Origin: Kiloniellaceae bacterium
Lineage (GTDB): Bacteria > Pseudomonadota > Alphaproteobacteria > Kiloniellales > J153
NCBI GenBank assembly: GCA_021776095.1
Contig: JAJFGO010000065.1
Span: 1 to 51,018, forward strand
Length of the DNA: 51,018 nucleotides
Reading direction: 5' to 3'
Part shown: positions 1 through 11,033 of the stretch, piece after piece
Numbering within the stretch: the stretch's first letter is position 1
Layout of the letters: every line of letters starts with the position of its first letter
Made by a program: the position numbers and the translations under genes
Notes under the pieces: model-generated
Database searches by the model: none
Told to the model about the DNA's origin: nothing
Seen by the model: the letters and a program-made list of their open reading frames with translations, nothing else

Positions 1-2
1 CT

Positions 3-965
3 CTAGTCCAGGCCATAGGCGCCGGGGCCGCGCACGTCCTGATGAAAGCGTAGCTTATCCCAATATTCCAGCGGGTCCTTCGGCTTGACCAAAGCGCCCT
101 CCGGGTGGTTCAGCCAGTCGTACAAACGGGTCAGCAGAAACCGGACCGCGGCGCCCCGTGCGAGCACCGGCAGGGCCTCGAGCTCGGCCGCGTCCACGGC
201 GCGCGCGTTGCGGTAGCTGTTGAGCAACAGGCGCGCCTTGGTGACGTTGAAGGCGTTGTCGCGCTCGAAGCACCAGGCATTGAGGCAGATCGCCAGGTCG
301 TAGGCGTAGAAGTCGTTACAGGCGAAGTAGAAATCAATGAAACCCGACAGTCGCTCGCTCAGAAAGAAGACGTTGTCGGGAAACAAATCGGCGTGGATCA
401 CGCCGCATGGCAAGTCGCGCGGCCATGCCGCGTCCAAGTGGTCGAGTTCCCTCTCCAGGGCCTCCGCCAGGTCGGGACGCACCTCGTGGGCGCGCGCGCG
501 GCTGCGCTCGAACAAGGGCCGCCAATCGGCCAGCGACAGGCTGTTGTCCCTGCGCAGGGCGAAATCGCCGCCGGCGATATGCATGCGAGCCAAGGCTTCG
601 CCCAAGAGGCGGCAATGGTCCGGCAAGGCCCGGCGCGGTGACAGGCCGTCGAGAAAGGTGACGATCGCGGCCGGCCGGCCGCACAACTCGCGCAAACTTT
701 CGCCGTCCTTGCCGGCGACCGGCAGAGGGCAGGCGAAGCCCTTGCCTGAAAGGTGATGCATCAGGCCGAGAAAAAACGGCAGATCCTCCGCCCGGACGCG
801 CTTTTCGTAAAGGGTCAGGATGTAGGTGCCGTGGGTCGTGCGCATCAGGAAGTTGGAATTCTCGACCCCTTCCGCGATGCCCTTGAACGCGGTCAAGTCG
901 CCCAAATCGTATTGGGTGAGAAACCCAGTCAGTTCCTCGTCGGAGACTTCTGTGTAAACAGCCAT
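3..965 (-). CDS. thrB: Homoserine kinase ThrB
   Basis: This 320-residue protein is a homoserine kinase of the aminoglycoside-phosphotransferase-like type. It phosphorylates L-homoserine with ATP in threonine biosynthesis in the cytoplasm. The N-terminus (MAVYTEVSDEELTGFL) and the GVENSNFL segment near residue 33 are typical of the family. The kinase catalytic loop VIHADLFPDNVFF lies near residue 190 and is followed by GFIDFYFAC, which holds the metal-binding Asp. The length matches the family (about 320). It lies 52 bases downstream of ispH on the same strand, an order common in alphaproteobacteria, and the two are probably co-transcribed. The start ATG at 965 is the only good one. The stop TAG is at 3-5, so the gene is complete at the window edge. 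Confidence 0.95.
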   Translation of the reverse strand: MAVYTEVSDEELTGFLTQYDLGDLTAFKGIAEGVENSNFLMRTTHGTYILTLYEKRVRAEDLPFFLGLMHHLSGKGFACPLPVAGKDGESLRELCGRPAAIVTFLDGLSPRRALPDHCRLLGEALARMHIAGGDFALRRDNSLSLADWRPLFERSRARAHEVRPDLAEALERELDHLDAAWPRDLPCGVIHADLFPDNVFFLSERLSGFIDFYFACNDFYAYDLAICLNAWCFERDNAFNVTKARLLLNSYRNARAVDAAELEALPVLARGAAVRFLLTRLYDWLNHPEGALVKPKDPLEYWDKLRFHQDVRGPGAYGLD

Positions 966-1017
966 GGGAGACTAATTTTCGTGCGGCGAGATAGGGAAAG
1001 ACGGGGCGGGCGGCGGA

Positions 1018-1977
1018 TCAGACGACCGCCTCGGTCTCGCTCAAGACGCGGGGCAGCTTGAACTGCACGCTCTCGTTGGTCACGGTGATCTCCTCGATGC
1101 TGACGTCGTAGCGCTCGCGGCAGGCGGCGATGACTTCCTCCACCAGGATTTCCGGAGCGGAGGCGCCCGCGGTGACGCCCAGGCTGTCGATTCCCGTCAA
1201 CTGCGACCAATCGATTGCGTTCGCGCGTTGCACCAGCATGGAGCGTTCGCAGCCGAGTTTGCGCGCGACCTCCACCAAGCGTTGCGAATTGGAGGAATTC
1301 GGCGCGCCCACCACCAAGAGGGCGTCGCAACGCGGCGCGATCGCCTTGACCGCTTGCTGCCGGTTGGTTGTCGCGTAGCAGATATCTTCTTTTTTCGGGC
1401 CGTTGATCTCCGGGAAACGTCGTTGCAAGACCGCGATGGTTTGCGCCGTGTCGTCGACCGACAGGGTGGTCTGGGTGATGAAGGCCAGCCGCATCGGGTC
1501 TTCGATTTCGATGCTGTGCGCGTCCTCCACGCTTTCCACCAATACGATACGACCTTCGGGTACTTGACCCATGGTGCCGATGACCTCCGGGTGCCCGGCG
1601 TGTCCGATCAGGATGATCTGGCGGCCATGGCGGATATGGCGTTCCGCCTCCCGGTGCACCTTGCTGACCAGGGGACAGGTCGCGTCCAGATAGAACAGTT
1701 TGCGTTGCTCCGCCTCGGCGGGTACGGCCTTAGGGACGCCGTGCGCGGAAAAGATCACCGGCACGTCCGCCGGCACCTCGTCCAGATCTTCCACGAACAC
1801 CGCGCCCTTGGCCTCCAGCCCCTCGACCACATAGCGGTTGTGGACAATTTCGTGGCGGACATAGACCGGCGGACCGAACTTGGCGATGGCCTGTTCGACG
1901 ATTTCGATGGCCCGCTCAACCCCGGCGCAAAACCCGCGCGGACCGGCAAGCAGGATAGTTAGAGTTGGCTTCGTCAT
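1018..1977 (-). CDS. ispH: 4-hydroxy-3-methylbut-2-enyl diphosphate reductase IspH
   Basis: IspH catalyses the last step of the MEP isoprenoid pathway, reducing HMBPP to IPP and DMAPP with a 4Fe-4S cluster. The cluster cysteines are visible in [14 protein letters not shown] near the N-terminus, in [14 protein letters not shown] and in the [14 protein letters not shown] segment. The substrate-binding PNSSNSQRL motif and an EEITVTNE C-terminal segment are present. I chose the ATG at 1977 ([10 protein letters not shown]); an in-frame ATG at 1998 would add seven residues with no family support. The protein is 319 residues, normal for the family. It sits just upstream of thrB on the same strand. 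The product feeds ubiquinone/rhodoquinone and hopanoid synthesis, both represented elsewhere in the window. Confidence 0.95.
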   Translation of the reverse strand: MTKPTLTILLAGPRGFCAGVERAIEIVEQAIAKFGPPVYVRHEIVHNRYVVEGLEAKGAVFVEDLDEVPADVPVIFSAHGVPKAVPAEAEQRKLFYLDATCPLVSKVHREAERHIRHGRQIILIGHAGHPEVIGTMGQVPEGRIVLVESVEDAHSIEIEDPMRLAFITQTTLSVDDTAQTIAVLQRRFPEINGPKKEDICYATTNRQQAVKAIAPRCDALLVVGAPNSSNSQRLVEVARKLGCERSMLVQRANAIDWSQLTGIDSLGVTAGASAPEILVEEVIAACRERYDVSIEEITVTNESVQFKLPRVLSETEAVV

Positions 1978-2036
1978 GGCTGTCGGGAGAGTCTCCAAGA
2001 TAGCGAGCGGCGGCGATGTTACCGCGATTTCAAACC

Positions 2037-2081
2037 TCAGGCGAGCCTTTGTCAGGCGAGTCTCTGTCAGGCGAACCTTGT
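2037..2081. repeat. Three tandem 15-bp units upstream of ispH
   Basis: Three consecutive copies of a 15-base unit, TCAGGCGAGCCTTTG, TCAGGCGAGTCTCTG and TCAGGCGAACCTTGT, lie in the divergent region between ispH and the CDGSH gene. The first nine bases are nearly invariant. The middle copy contains a GANTC site (GAGTC). Function is unknown; it could be a regulator-binding array or simple replication slippage. Confidence 0.7.
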
Positions 2082-2173
2082 GCTGATCCGGGGGCTTGCC
2101 TAAAGTCGCCGGGATTCGCGGGCGGTGCGGCCCGCGCCGAACTTAGTACAGCGGCAAGGGGGAAGGAAGCGGT

Positions 2174-2413
2174 ATGGCCGATCCGATTCCGGCGCAAAAA
2201 GCGCCTTACGGACACAAGGTGGAGGCCGGCCGCAACTACTTCTGGTGCGCCTGCGGCAGAAGCAAGAAACAGCCGCTGTGCGATGGGTCCCATTCCGGCA
2301 CCGGTATCACCCCGGTCATGTACAAGGCTGCGGATTCCGGCGAGGTCTGGTTTTGCGGCTGTAAGGCGACCGGTACGGCGCCGCTCTGCGACGGCACTCA
2401 CGAAACGCTCTAA
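2174..2413 (+). CDS. Double CDGSH-type iron-sulfur protein
   Basis: This 79-residue protein carries two CDGSH-type [2Fe-2S] binding motifs. The first runs from CACGRSKKQPLCDGSH (residues about 25-40) and the second from CGCKATGTAPLCDGTH (about 61-76). Each shows the C-x-C-...-C-D-G-x-H ligand set with three Cys and one His. Bacterial proteins of this size and layout are small soluble electron-transfer or redox-sensing proteins of unclear physiological role. A good ribosome site (GGGGAAGGAAG) precedes the ATG at 2174. The gene is divergent from ispH. The downstream lipoprotein gene starts about 13 bases after its stop, so the two probably form an operon. Confidence 0.92.
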   Translation: MADPIPAQKAPYGHKVEAGRNYFWCACGRSKKQPLCDGSHSGTGITPVMYKAADSGEVWFCGCKATGTAPLCDGTHETL

Positions 2414-2426
2414 AGGGTCTTCTCAC

Positions 2427-3032
2427 TTGGCGCTATCTTCCCGGGTCCGCAAGGACCGCAATCCCGAATGGGGCCCCAGGCCCAGTCCCGGTACCCAGCG
2501 AGCCCGACCAAGCGGCCGGGGTTGGCACTGGGCCGTCCTCATGACGGCTCTGGTTCCCTTGGCCCTGGCGGCTTGCGCGGGCGACGAGGGGCCCCCGCCG
2601 CCCTGTCCCGGATTGTCTTCGGTCACCGGGGCGCAGAGCCTGGTGCGGTTCGGCCAGGGCGGGCAGGACCTCACCGACGTCATATTCGAGGCCGAAATCA
2701 AGGATGCCGCCCTGCGCTGCGCGTATGTCGATAATCTGGTCGAGGCCGACATGCGGATCTCGATTCAGGCTCTGCGCGGCCCGGCCGATGTCCGCCGTCA
2801 GGCCGATTTCAGCTATTTCGTGGCGATCGCGACTCTCGATCGCAAGATCCTGGCGCGTAAGGAATTCAGGCTGGAAGTGCCTTTCCCCGGCAATCAGACC
2901 CGGGTCGCGGCGGTCGAGGAAATCAGCCAGCGGATTCCGCTTAAGGCCGGGGAGGCCGGTGACAGTTATATCATCTATGTCGGCCTGGCCCTGACCCCGC
3001 GCGAGCTGCAATACAATTTGGAGAACCGCTAG
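2427..3032 (+). CDS. Small predicted lipoprotein, unknown function
   Basis: I do not recognise the family. The protein has a hydrophobic stretch, VLMTALVPLALAAC, ending in a lipobox (LAAC) and followed by acidic and Pro-rich residues, so it is probably an exported lipoprotein. About 150 residues follow, with a beta-rich look (DLTDVIFEAEIKDAALRC, FSYFVAIATLD, EFRLEVPFP, SYIIYVGLALTP). I favour the TTG at 2427 because an AAAGGG ribosome site lies 9 bases upstream and it supplies the positively charged n-region a signal peptide needs. The alternative ATG at 2541 would leave only 11 residues before the Cys and no charge. It lies directly downstream of the CDGSH gene. The ending ...LTPRELQYNLENR is followed by the gcv leader. 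Confidence 0.7.
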   Translation: MALSSRVRKDRNPEWGPRPSPGTQRARPSGRGWHWAVLMTALVPLALAACAGDEGPPPPCPGLSSVTGAQSLVRFGQGGQDLTDVIFEAEIKDAALRCAYVDNLVEADMRISIQALRGPADVRRQADFSYFVAIATLDRKILARKEFRLEVPFPGNQTRVAAVEEISQRIPLKAGEAGDSYIIYVGLALTPRELQYNLENR

Positions 3033-3089
3033 GCTCCCTTGCGACCTCGGTGTCGGGCTGACCTCACGCGAGCTTGAGGGGTGCAGATG

Positions 3090-3117
3090 TTGACTTTCCA
3101 CGCCAAGTAGCTAGCGT
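3090..3117 (+). promoter_or_regulatory. Possible sigma-70 promoter for the gcv operon
   Basis: TTGACT at 3090-3095 resembles a -35 box. After a 16-base spacer comes TAGCGT at 3112-3117, a weak -10. It lies about 60 bases upstream of the first glycine aptamer, a sensible place for the leader transcript to start. The -10 is poor, so this is a tentative call. Confidence 0.3.
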
Positions 3118-3171
3118 GGCGCGATAAGCCGGTTCGGGACCCTTCGGGGGCGCGGGCCGGCCATGCCGATA

Positions 3172-3384
3172 CCCCTCGCGGGAGAGACCGGGCGCAAGCC
3201 CGGCGCCGAAGGAGCAACCGCCCCGGAAACTCTCAGGCAACAGGGACCGCGTTGGATAGGCACCTCTGGAAAGCGGGCGTGTTTGCGTAACTGCGCGGCA
3301 TGCCCCACCGAAGGAGTAAGCCGGCGACCGCCGCCCAGCGGCCAGGCCGGTGAATCTCTCAGGTTCTTGGGACAGAGGGGGCGG
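3172..3384 (+). ncRNA. Tandem glycine riboswitch (two aptamers)
   Basis: Two glycine aptamers lie in series upstream of gcvT. Aptamer 1 (about 3175-3262) shows the conserved blocks GCCGAAGGAGCAA (3204-3216) and GGAAACTCTCAGGCAA (3225-3240), then CAGGGACCGC. Aptamer 2 (about 3263-3382) shows ACCGAAGGAGTAAGCC (3307-3322) and GGTGAATCTCTCAGG (3349-3363), then TTGGGACAGAGGG. Tandem aptamers of this class usually turn on glycine cleavage genes when glycine is abundant, and the location directly before gcvT fits. The gcvT start codon is about 55 bases beyond the second aptamer. I see no clear intrinsic terminator, so control of translation is a reasonable inference. This leader accounts for most of the 405-base gene-free stretch. 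Confidence 0.95.
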
Positions 3385-3437
3385 CGGCTGATCGAGACCA
3401 GCCGTGCCACCCATGACTGTCGGCGAGGACCTTTATT

Positions 3438-4562
3438 TTGGCCGCACCAGAAACGGATATTCAGCATACCCCACTGCACGCGCTGCACGTCGAACTTGGC
3501 GGCCGCATGGTGCCGTTCGCCGGTTACGACATGCCGGTCCAATATCCCTCCGGCATTCTCAAGGAACATAACCACACACGCGAAGCCGCCGGGCTGTTCG
3601 ATGTTTCGCATATGGGCCAGGTCCGTCTGCGCGGATCGGGCGCGGCAGAGGCGCTGGAGCGGCTGGTCCCGGTCGATGTCGTCGAACTGGAACCCGGCAA
3701 GCAACGCTACGCGCTTTTCACCAATCCCGCCGGCGGTATCCTGGACGATCTGATGATCACCAATGCCGGCGATCACCTCTTCGTTGTGGTCAATGCGGCT
3801 TGCAAGGACCAGGACATCGCGCACGTGCGCGCCCATCTCGGCGGCGATGTCGCGCTCGAGGTTCTCGACGACCGCGCCCTGCTGGCCCTGCAGGGCCCTC
3901 AGGCGGGTGTGGTCATGGCGCGCTTGGCTCCGGCCACGACGCAGCTTTTCTTCATGACCGGCGCCGCGATCGAGATCGACGGTGTGGGATGCTTCGTCAC
4001 CCGATCCGGTTACACCGGGGAGGACGGCTTCGAGATTTCGGTGCCGGCGGCGCGTGCCGAGAGTCTCGCGCGGCGCCTGCTGGCCGAGCCGGAGGTCGCC
4101 CCCATTGGCCTGGGCGCGCGCGATTCCCTGCGTTTGGAAGCCGGCCTGTGCCTCTACGGTCACGACATCGACGCGACCACGACGCCGCTCGAGGCCAGCC
4201 TGGCCTGGGCCCTGTCGAAGTCGCGCCGGGCGGCCGGTGCGCGGCCGGGCGGTTATCCGGGTGCCGAGGTCATATTCGAGCAATTCGCCACGGGCGTGGC
4301 TCGTCGCCGGGTCGGCCTCAAACCGACCGGGCGCGCCCCGGTGCGCGAGGGCACGGCCTTGGTGGACGCAACCGGGCGCGCCATCGGCCAGGTCACCAGC
4401 GGCGGATTCGGGCCCAGCGTCGGCGGGCCGATCGCCATGGGCTATGTGGAAACCGCACTGGCCAAGGCGGGTACCGAGATCCAAGCCATGCTGCGCGGCA
4501 AACCGCAGCCGGTTACGGTCACCAAGATGCCCTTCGTCGCGCAACGCTATTACCGCGGCTAA
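3438..4562 (+). CDS. gcvT: Aminomethyltransferase, glycine cleavage T protein
   Basis: GcvT moves the aminomethyl carbon from lipoyl-GcvH to tetrahydrofolate, releasing ammonia. The protein is 374 residues, normal for the family. The N-terminal [20 protein letters not shown] and LFDVSHMGQ motifs and the folate/aminomethyl site around GGILDDLMI are present. The C-terminal barrel has [35 protein letters not shown] and [13 protein letters not shown]. The start is TTG at 3438 (TTG GCC GCA CCA), preceded by GAGGAC at 3425-3430. No in-frame ATG lies close by before the conserved region. It is the first gene of gcvT-gcvH-gcvP and is controlled by the glycine riboswitch just upstream. Confidence 0.96.
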   Translation: MAAPETDIQHTPLHALHVELGGRMVPFAGYDMPVQYPSGILKEHNHTREAAGLFDVSHMGQVRLRGSGAAEALERLVPVDVVELEPGKQRYALFTNPAGGILDDLMITNAGDHLFVVVNAACKDQDIAHVRAHLGGDVALEVLDDRALLALQGPQAGVVMARLAPATTQLFFMTGAAIEIDGVGCFVTRSGYTGEDGFEISVPAARAESLARRLLAEPEVAPIGLGARDSLRLEAGLCLYGHDIDATTTPLEASLAWALSKSRRAAGARPGGYPGAEVIFEQFATGVARRRVGLKPTGRAPVREGTALVDATGRAIGQVTSGGFGPSVGGPIAMGYVETALAKAGTEIQAMLRGKPQPVTVTKMPFVAQRYYRG

Positions 4563-4612
4563 CCGGGCGGCGGCGGGCACGGAAACATCAGGCAAATTAT
4601 GGGGAGACAGGC

Positions 4613-4990
4613 ATGAGCAACCGCAAATACAACAAGGACCACGAATGGGTGACGGTCGAAGGCGACATCGGCACCGTCGGGATCAGCGATCACGCCCAGG
4701 AACAATTGGGCGACGTGGTCTATGTCGAGGTGCCGGACCCCGGCAAAGCGGTCGAGCAAGGCGGCGAGGTGGCGACCATCGAATCGGTCAAAGCCGCCAG
4801 CGAGATCTACAGTCCGGTGTCCGGGGAGGTCACCGAGGGCAACGCCGCGCTGGGTGACGAACCCGGATTGGTCAACAGCGACCCCTACGGCCAAGGGTGG
4901 TTCTACAAGATCAAGCTCTCGAACGCGGGCGAATTGGACGGCTTGATGGACGAGGCCGCCTACCAGAGCTTTCTTGAAAGCCTAGACTGA
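4613..4990 (+). CDS. gcvH: Glycine cleavage H protein (lipoyl carrier)
   Basis: GcvH is the small lipoylated shuttle of the glycine cleavage system. The protein is 125 residues. The lipoyl-attachment lysine is K60 in [15 protein letters not shown]. The flanking [19 protein letters not shown] and [13 protein letters not shown] segments are typical. A GGGGAGA ribosome site precedes the ATG at 4613. It lies 50 bases after gcvT and 55 bases before gcvP, in the same operon. A run of eight T follows shortly after its stop, but without a stem it is unlikely to terminate transcription. Confidence 0.97.
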   Translation: MSNRKYNKDHEWVTVEGDIGTVGISDHAQEQLGDVVYVEVPDPGKAVEQGGEVATIESVKAASEIYSPVSGEVTEGNAALGDEPGLVNSDPYGQGWFYKIKLSNAGELDGLMDEAAYQSFLESLD

Positions 4991-5045
4991 TCGTTTTTTT
5001 TGAGGTTCACGGGGCGCGCCGCGCCATAGGATGGAGAAGACCACC

Positions 5046-7955
<2,910 letters not shown>

Positions 7956-8047
7956 GCCTTTCGCTTGCAGTCCTACAAATCAGGACAAAAAAACCGCTGC
8001 CTATACGCGCAGGGTGTCGCCCGCTGCACGTACGCCGTGAGCACAGG

Positions 8048-8062
8048 GGGCCTTATTGGCCC
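8048..8062 (+). terminator. Weak hairpin after gcvP
   Basis: GGGCC and GGCCC form a five-pair stem with a TTATT loop, followed by TATTTCT. It lies about 95 bases after the gcvP stop and could terminate the gcv transcript, but the U-tract is poor. Confidence 0.3.
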
Positions 8063-8200
8063 TATTTCTGAGAAATGTGTTTTCGTTAGGCGGTTTACGC
8101 AGTTAACATAATCCACGACATTGATTTGCTCAGTGCAGTTGGTTGGCTGGCGCCCGGTTTGGGCATGGGTCTGCCGGGCCCAGGAAGGGGAAAGCGACGC

Positions 8201-8968
8201 GTGTTAGAAGCCTTGGACCTGTTCGGTCTGCCCGATAAATCGCTTGAAAGCAGCAGCGACCAGGATGTCCTGAGGTTCGCCAACCATCTCATTTCGATTT
8301 GCGAAAATCAGGGGTGGGACTGCCAACTGACCGAAGGGCCTGAATTGTGGAAGGAGACCATGATTCAGGAAAAAGGATGGGTCAATCCTACATTCGATCC
8401 GAACAAATCTTTGGTCGACAAGACCAATAGCGCCAGTGTCGTTATCCGCGATCGAAAAGGCGCGTTCGTGGCGTGTAACGCGCTACGGTTATTCGTGGCG
8501 GACAACTTTCGGGAGGTCATTGCCACGGGGGAGCTGTTCTATGGCCCCAGCATGCGGCTCCTGAATGGCCTTGAGGTTATTTTACCGGAGGAGTTCCGGC
8601 GCATATCCGGCCGTATCGGATACAGCGGAGGTACCCTGGTATCGCCGCGCCAACGCGGCAAGCGGATGGGCCTTATGCTGACCAGGTTCGTTCGAATTCT
8701 CGGCGAGCGACTTTACAGTGCGGATCACCATACGGGCCATATCTTTCAAAACAGGCTCGGAGATCCGCAGCCCCGTACCCCGTATCACTTCGCACGGTGC
8801 ATTCCGTGCCTGCCGAACTTAATGATACCCGATCGCCAGCAGGACCAGCTGCTATTTCTGGTTCACATCACCCAGGCAGAGTTTCTCGCGCAAGCCCGGC
8901 GAAATGTCAGGAAGCTTGTCGGTGAAGGGGACAAAACACTTAACGACCTCACCTTGCTCGCTCCTTAG
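8201..8968 (+). CDS. GNAT-like protein of unknown function (copy A)
   Basis: This 255-residue protein is not in a family I can name. The segment VSPRQRGKRMGLMLTRF (about residues 145-165) looks like acetyl-CoA-binding motif A of GNAT acyltransferases (R/Q-x-x-G-x-G/A), so an N-acyltransferase fold is plausible. It aligns along its length with the protein at 30488-31279 (a FDP..S.VD motif near residue 65, an I(S/T)G.(I/V).Y.G block, then a shared C-terminal segment). I chose GTG at 8201 because GGAAGGGG lies about 10 bases upstream; a TTG at 8126 would add 25 residues. Its last 117 bases overlap the convergent PAS_5 gene. Local GC is lower than in the flanking gcv operon. Confidence 0.7.
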   Translation: MLEALDLFGLPDKSLESSSDQDVLRFANHLISICENQGWDCQLTEGPELWKETMIQEKGWVNPTFDPNKSLVDKTNSASVVIRDRKGAFVACNALRLFVADNFREVIATGELFYGPSMRLLNGLEVILPEEFRRISGRIGYSGGTLVSPRQRGKRMGLMLTRFVRILGERLYSADHHTGHIFQNRLGDPQPRTPYHFARCIPCLPNLMIPDRQQDQLLFLVHITQAEFLAQARRNVRKLVGEGDKTLNDLTLLAP

Positions 8969-9463
8969 CGGTAAAATGGCTTTCGTGAAAAAGTAGAACC
9001 GATCATTCAAGACGCCCCTTATTTCGAAGAATGCCGGCCCGCGGCGTTCTAGTATGGTGGTCAGCTGGCTCTTTAGGGCGTCAGCCATGACGCTGTATTG
9101 TGACAGGTCTTCGAAGGTCGCATTCTGCAGACTGAGAAATCCGTCGAAATTGGCGCCATCCGCCCAGACCGCGAATCGAAACGTATTCGTAGAATGATCG
9201 ATGCGCAGGCAATGGGTGCGGCTCATCATTCGTGTCGAGGCGATTTTTTCCGGCGGGATCGCGTCGGTCGTGGGTATTTGTCCGTCCACGCAATGATCCT
9301 CGTACAACTCGATCAACGACCGCATTTTCGAATCTTCCTCTGCCAGGAATTGCTCCCGGGACAGCTGTGTCGAAATAATACAGTTGCCCCCATCGGAGAA
9401 TGTCTCCGAGAGTTTCGAACACGCCGAATTATCTATCAGGGCATTTCGATTCTGCGTCGTCAT
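8852..9463 (-). CDS. PAS_5-type sensory domain protein
   Basis: This 203-residue protein resembles the single-domain PAS_5 proteins that are numerous in Rhodospirillales. Recognisable parts are IPPEKIASTRMMSRTHCLRI (about 68-88), FRFAVWADGANFDG (about 95-108), LEDLSQY-type helix residues and FYFFTKAILPLRSEQGEV near the C-terminus. No output domain is attached, so it probably senses or binds something and acts through a partner. The last 39 codons are antisense to the 3' end of the GNAT-like gene at 8201-8968. Both reading frames look conserved there, so the overlap seems real. An AT-rich spacer lies upstream. Confidence 0.75.
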   Translation of the reverse strand: MTTQNRNALIDNSACSKLSETFSDGGNCIISTQLSREQFLAEEDSKMRSLIELYEDHCVDGQIPTTDAIPPEKIASTRMMSRTHCLRIDHSTNTFRFAVWADGANFDGFLSLQNATFEDLSQYSVMADALKSQLTTILERRGPAFFEIRGVLNDRFYFFTKAILPLRSEQGEVVKCFVPFTDKLPDISPGLREKLCLGDVNQK

Positions 9464-9997
9464 GGTCTCTAGACAGAATTGTAGGGAGGGGTCTAGGTAT
9501 AATCAGGGACATGGTATTGTCGATTGAGATAACGAATCGTTAAAATAAGCAATATTTTAACTGTGAGCAGGTATACATCACATTGTGCGGGCACGAGTAT
9601 TTCGCATCGTCGCAATAACGACTTCATTTATATTTCATATCTATAAGGGTATTTTGATGCTGCGCTCAATCTGAAGTTGCGGGCGCGACGTTGGTTCGCT
9701 TTTTCGAGGTCTAAGATACGCAATTCTATAATTTTCTTAGGCGAAGTATAGTTTATTCGTTTGATGTTTCCATTGTCGAATTTATTAATATCTGGCTTGG
9801 TTGTTGGAACGACGGCATGGATAAATTAATCAATAGTTAGACAACTGTTGTGGTATGGCGCCGTAGCTTTTTGATTCTGTTTTGTCGCGACAATTGGCCC
9901 TGGGAAGCAGAATAGTCATTTAGTGCGTGCGATACTCAATTATGTCTGGTTTCCTTCAGACGATCGCGATCTCCTTCGGCATTCCGAGTCGCAAGTA
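9464..9997. other. AT-rich non-coding spacer
   Basis: This 534-base stretch between the divergent PAS_5 gene and the EamA gene is much richer in A+T than its surroundings and contains no convincing coding frame. A GTG at 9923 could extend the EamA gene into it. It holds the inverted repeat described at 9539-9561 and several short palindromes (for example ACAACTGTTGT at 9841-9851). It probably holds the promoters of both neighbours and looks acquired or fast-evolving. Confidence 0.6.
9539..9561. promoter_or_regulatory. Perfect 9-bp inverted repeat, possible operator
   Basis: GTTAAAATA and TATTTTAAC are perfect inverted arms separated by AGCAA. The site lies 76 bases upstream of the PAS_5 start, inside the AT-rich spacer. 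The symmetry suggests a dimeric regulator site; a hairpin is the alternative. Confidence 0.45.
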
Positions 9998-10906
9998 ATG
10001 GTAAGTGTAGATACGAATTTATTCCCGGACCGAGCGCAGGTCCGCCTCGCGGTTGCGCTCGTTCTTGTGAGTGGCTTCTTCAATAGCTTCGGGGGCCTGA
10101 TTCTGCGCAGCTTGGAAGAGGCGTCCGAGTGGCAGATCGTGTTTTATCGGGCTGGCTCGCTGAGCCTGGGCCTAATGGCGGTCTTCGTTGTCAGGAATTT
10201 TGGGCAGATAGGCTTTAAGGTCAGGCAGATCGGGATTTGGGGCTGTGTGGGCGGTGTATGGTTTTGCAGCATGCAAACCTTGTTCATTTTTTCCCTGAGC
10301 CACACCACGGTTGCCAATACGGTTTTTATTCTGGGCTCCGCACCGATCCTGACCGCGGTGGCGGCACGTTTGGTTTTGGGCGAACGGATTTCGCGTGGGA
10401 CCTGGGGTGCGCTCATGGTTGCCGTGTCCGGCCTGGCCTTGATGTTCGCCGCGGGCGTTTCCGCCGGCAATACCTTCGGCGACTTGGCGGCGATTGGCAG
10501 CACCCTCAGTTTCGTGGGCTTTATCATTGTTCTTCGCGCCAAACGTAAAGTCGACATGTTGCCCTCCCTCATTGTCGGCGCGCTGCTCGCCAGTTCCTTG
10601 GCTTTTGTTTCGACCGGTGGCGACGTGGCCGTGCCGACAAGGGACTTGGTGCTCTGTGTTTTGTGGGGTGGCGTTATTTCGTCCGGGGTCCTGGTGCTGT
10701 TTACGATAGCGTCCCGGCACCTCAAGGGGGGCGTGCTCACGACCCTATTGACCATAGAGTATGTTCTCGGTCCCTTTTGGGTTTGGCTTTTCATCGACGA
10801 ACAGCCTTCGGTCCTTACCTTAGCCGGCGGCGCCGTCGTTATCTGTGGCGTTATTGGGCAGGTCTATTTGTCGGGGCGGCCCAAGCGTCTCGAGTTAAGC
10901 CCATAG
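9998..10906 (+). CDS. EamA/DMT-family membrane transporter
   Basis: This 302-residue protein has about ten hydrophobic helices in two repeated EamA halves and belongs to the drug/metabolite transporter superfamily, usually exporters of small metabolites. Typical signatures are FNSFGGLILRSLEEAS with QIVFYRAGSL in the first helices, NTVFILGSAPILTAVAARLVLGER at the end of the first half, and EYVLGPFWVWLFIDEQPS near the C-terminus. The substrate cannot be told. I chose ATG at 9998; GTG at 9923, with GGGAAG 13 bases before it, would add 25 residues. The gene stands alone, convergent with the pentapeptide-repeat gene. Confidence 0.85.
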   Translation: MVSVDTNLFPDRAQVRLAVALVLVSGFFNSFGGLILRSLEEASEWQIVFYRAGSLSLGLMAVFVVRNFGQIGFKVRQIGIWGCVGGVWFCSMQTLFIFSLSHTTVANTVFILGSAPILTAVAARLVLGERISRGTWGALMVAVSGLALMFAAGVSAGNTFGDLAAIGSTLSFVGFIIVLRAKRKVDMLPSLIVGALLASSLAFVSTGGDVAVPTRDLVLCVLWGGVISSGVLVLFTIASRHLKGGVLTTLLTIEYVLGPFWVWLFIDEQPSVLTLAGGAVVICGVIGQVYLSGRPKRLELSP

Positions 10907-11033
10907 CGCCTCGCCGACACCTTTAACCTGGCCTCGCGAAATCGTTCGCCGCTGTTCAATCGGAATGGAATTGACCGGCCCGCGGGCCGCTTTCGGGCGA
11001 GACCCCTCGGCCCGCCTTGTCCTTTGCCGCGCC

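Noticed and set aside
4988-5003. A run of eight T after gcvH as a terminator
   Set aside because: No stem precedes it, and gcvP follows in the same operon.
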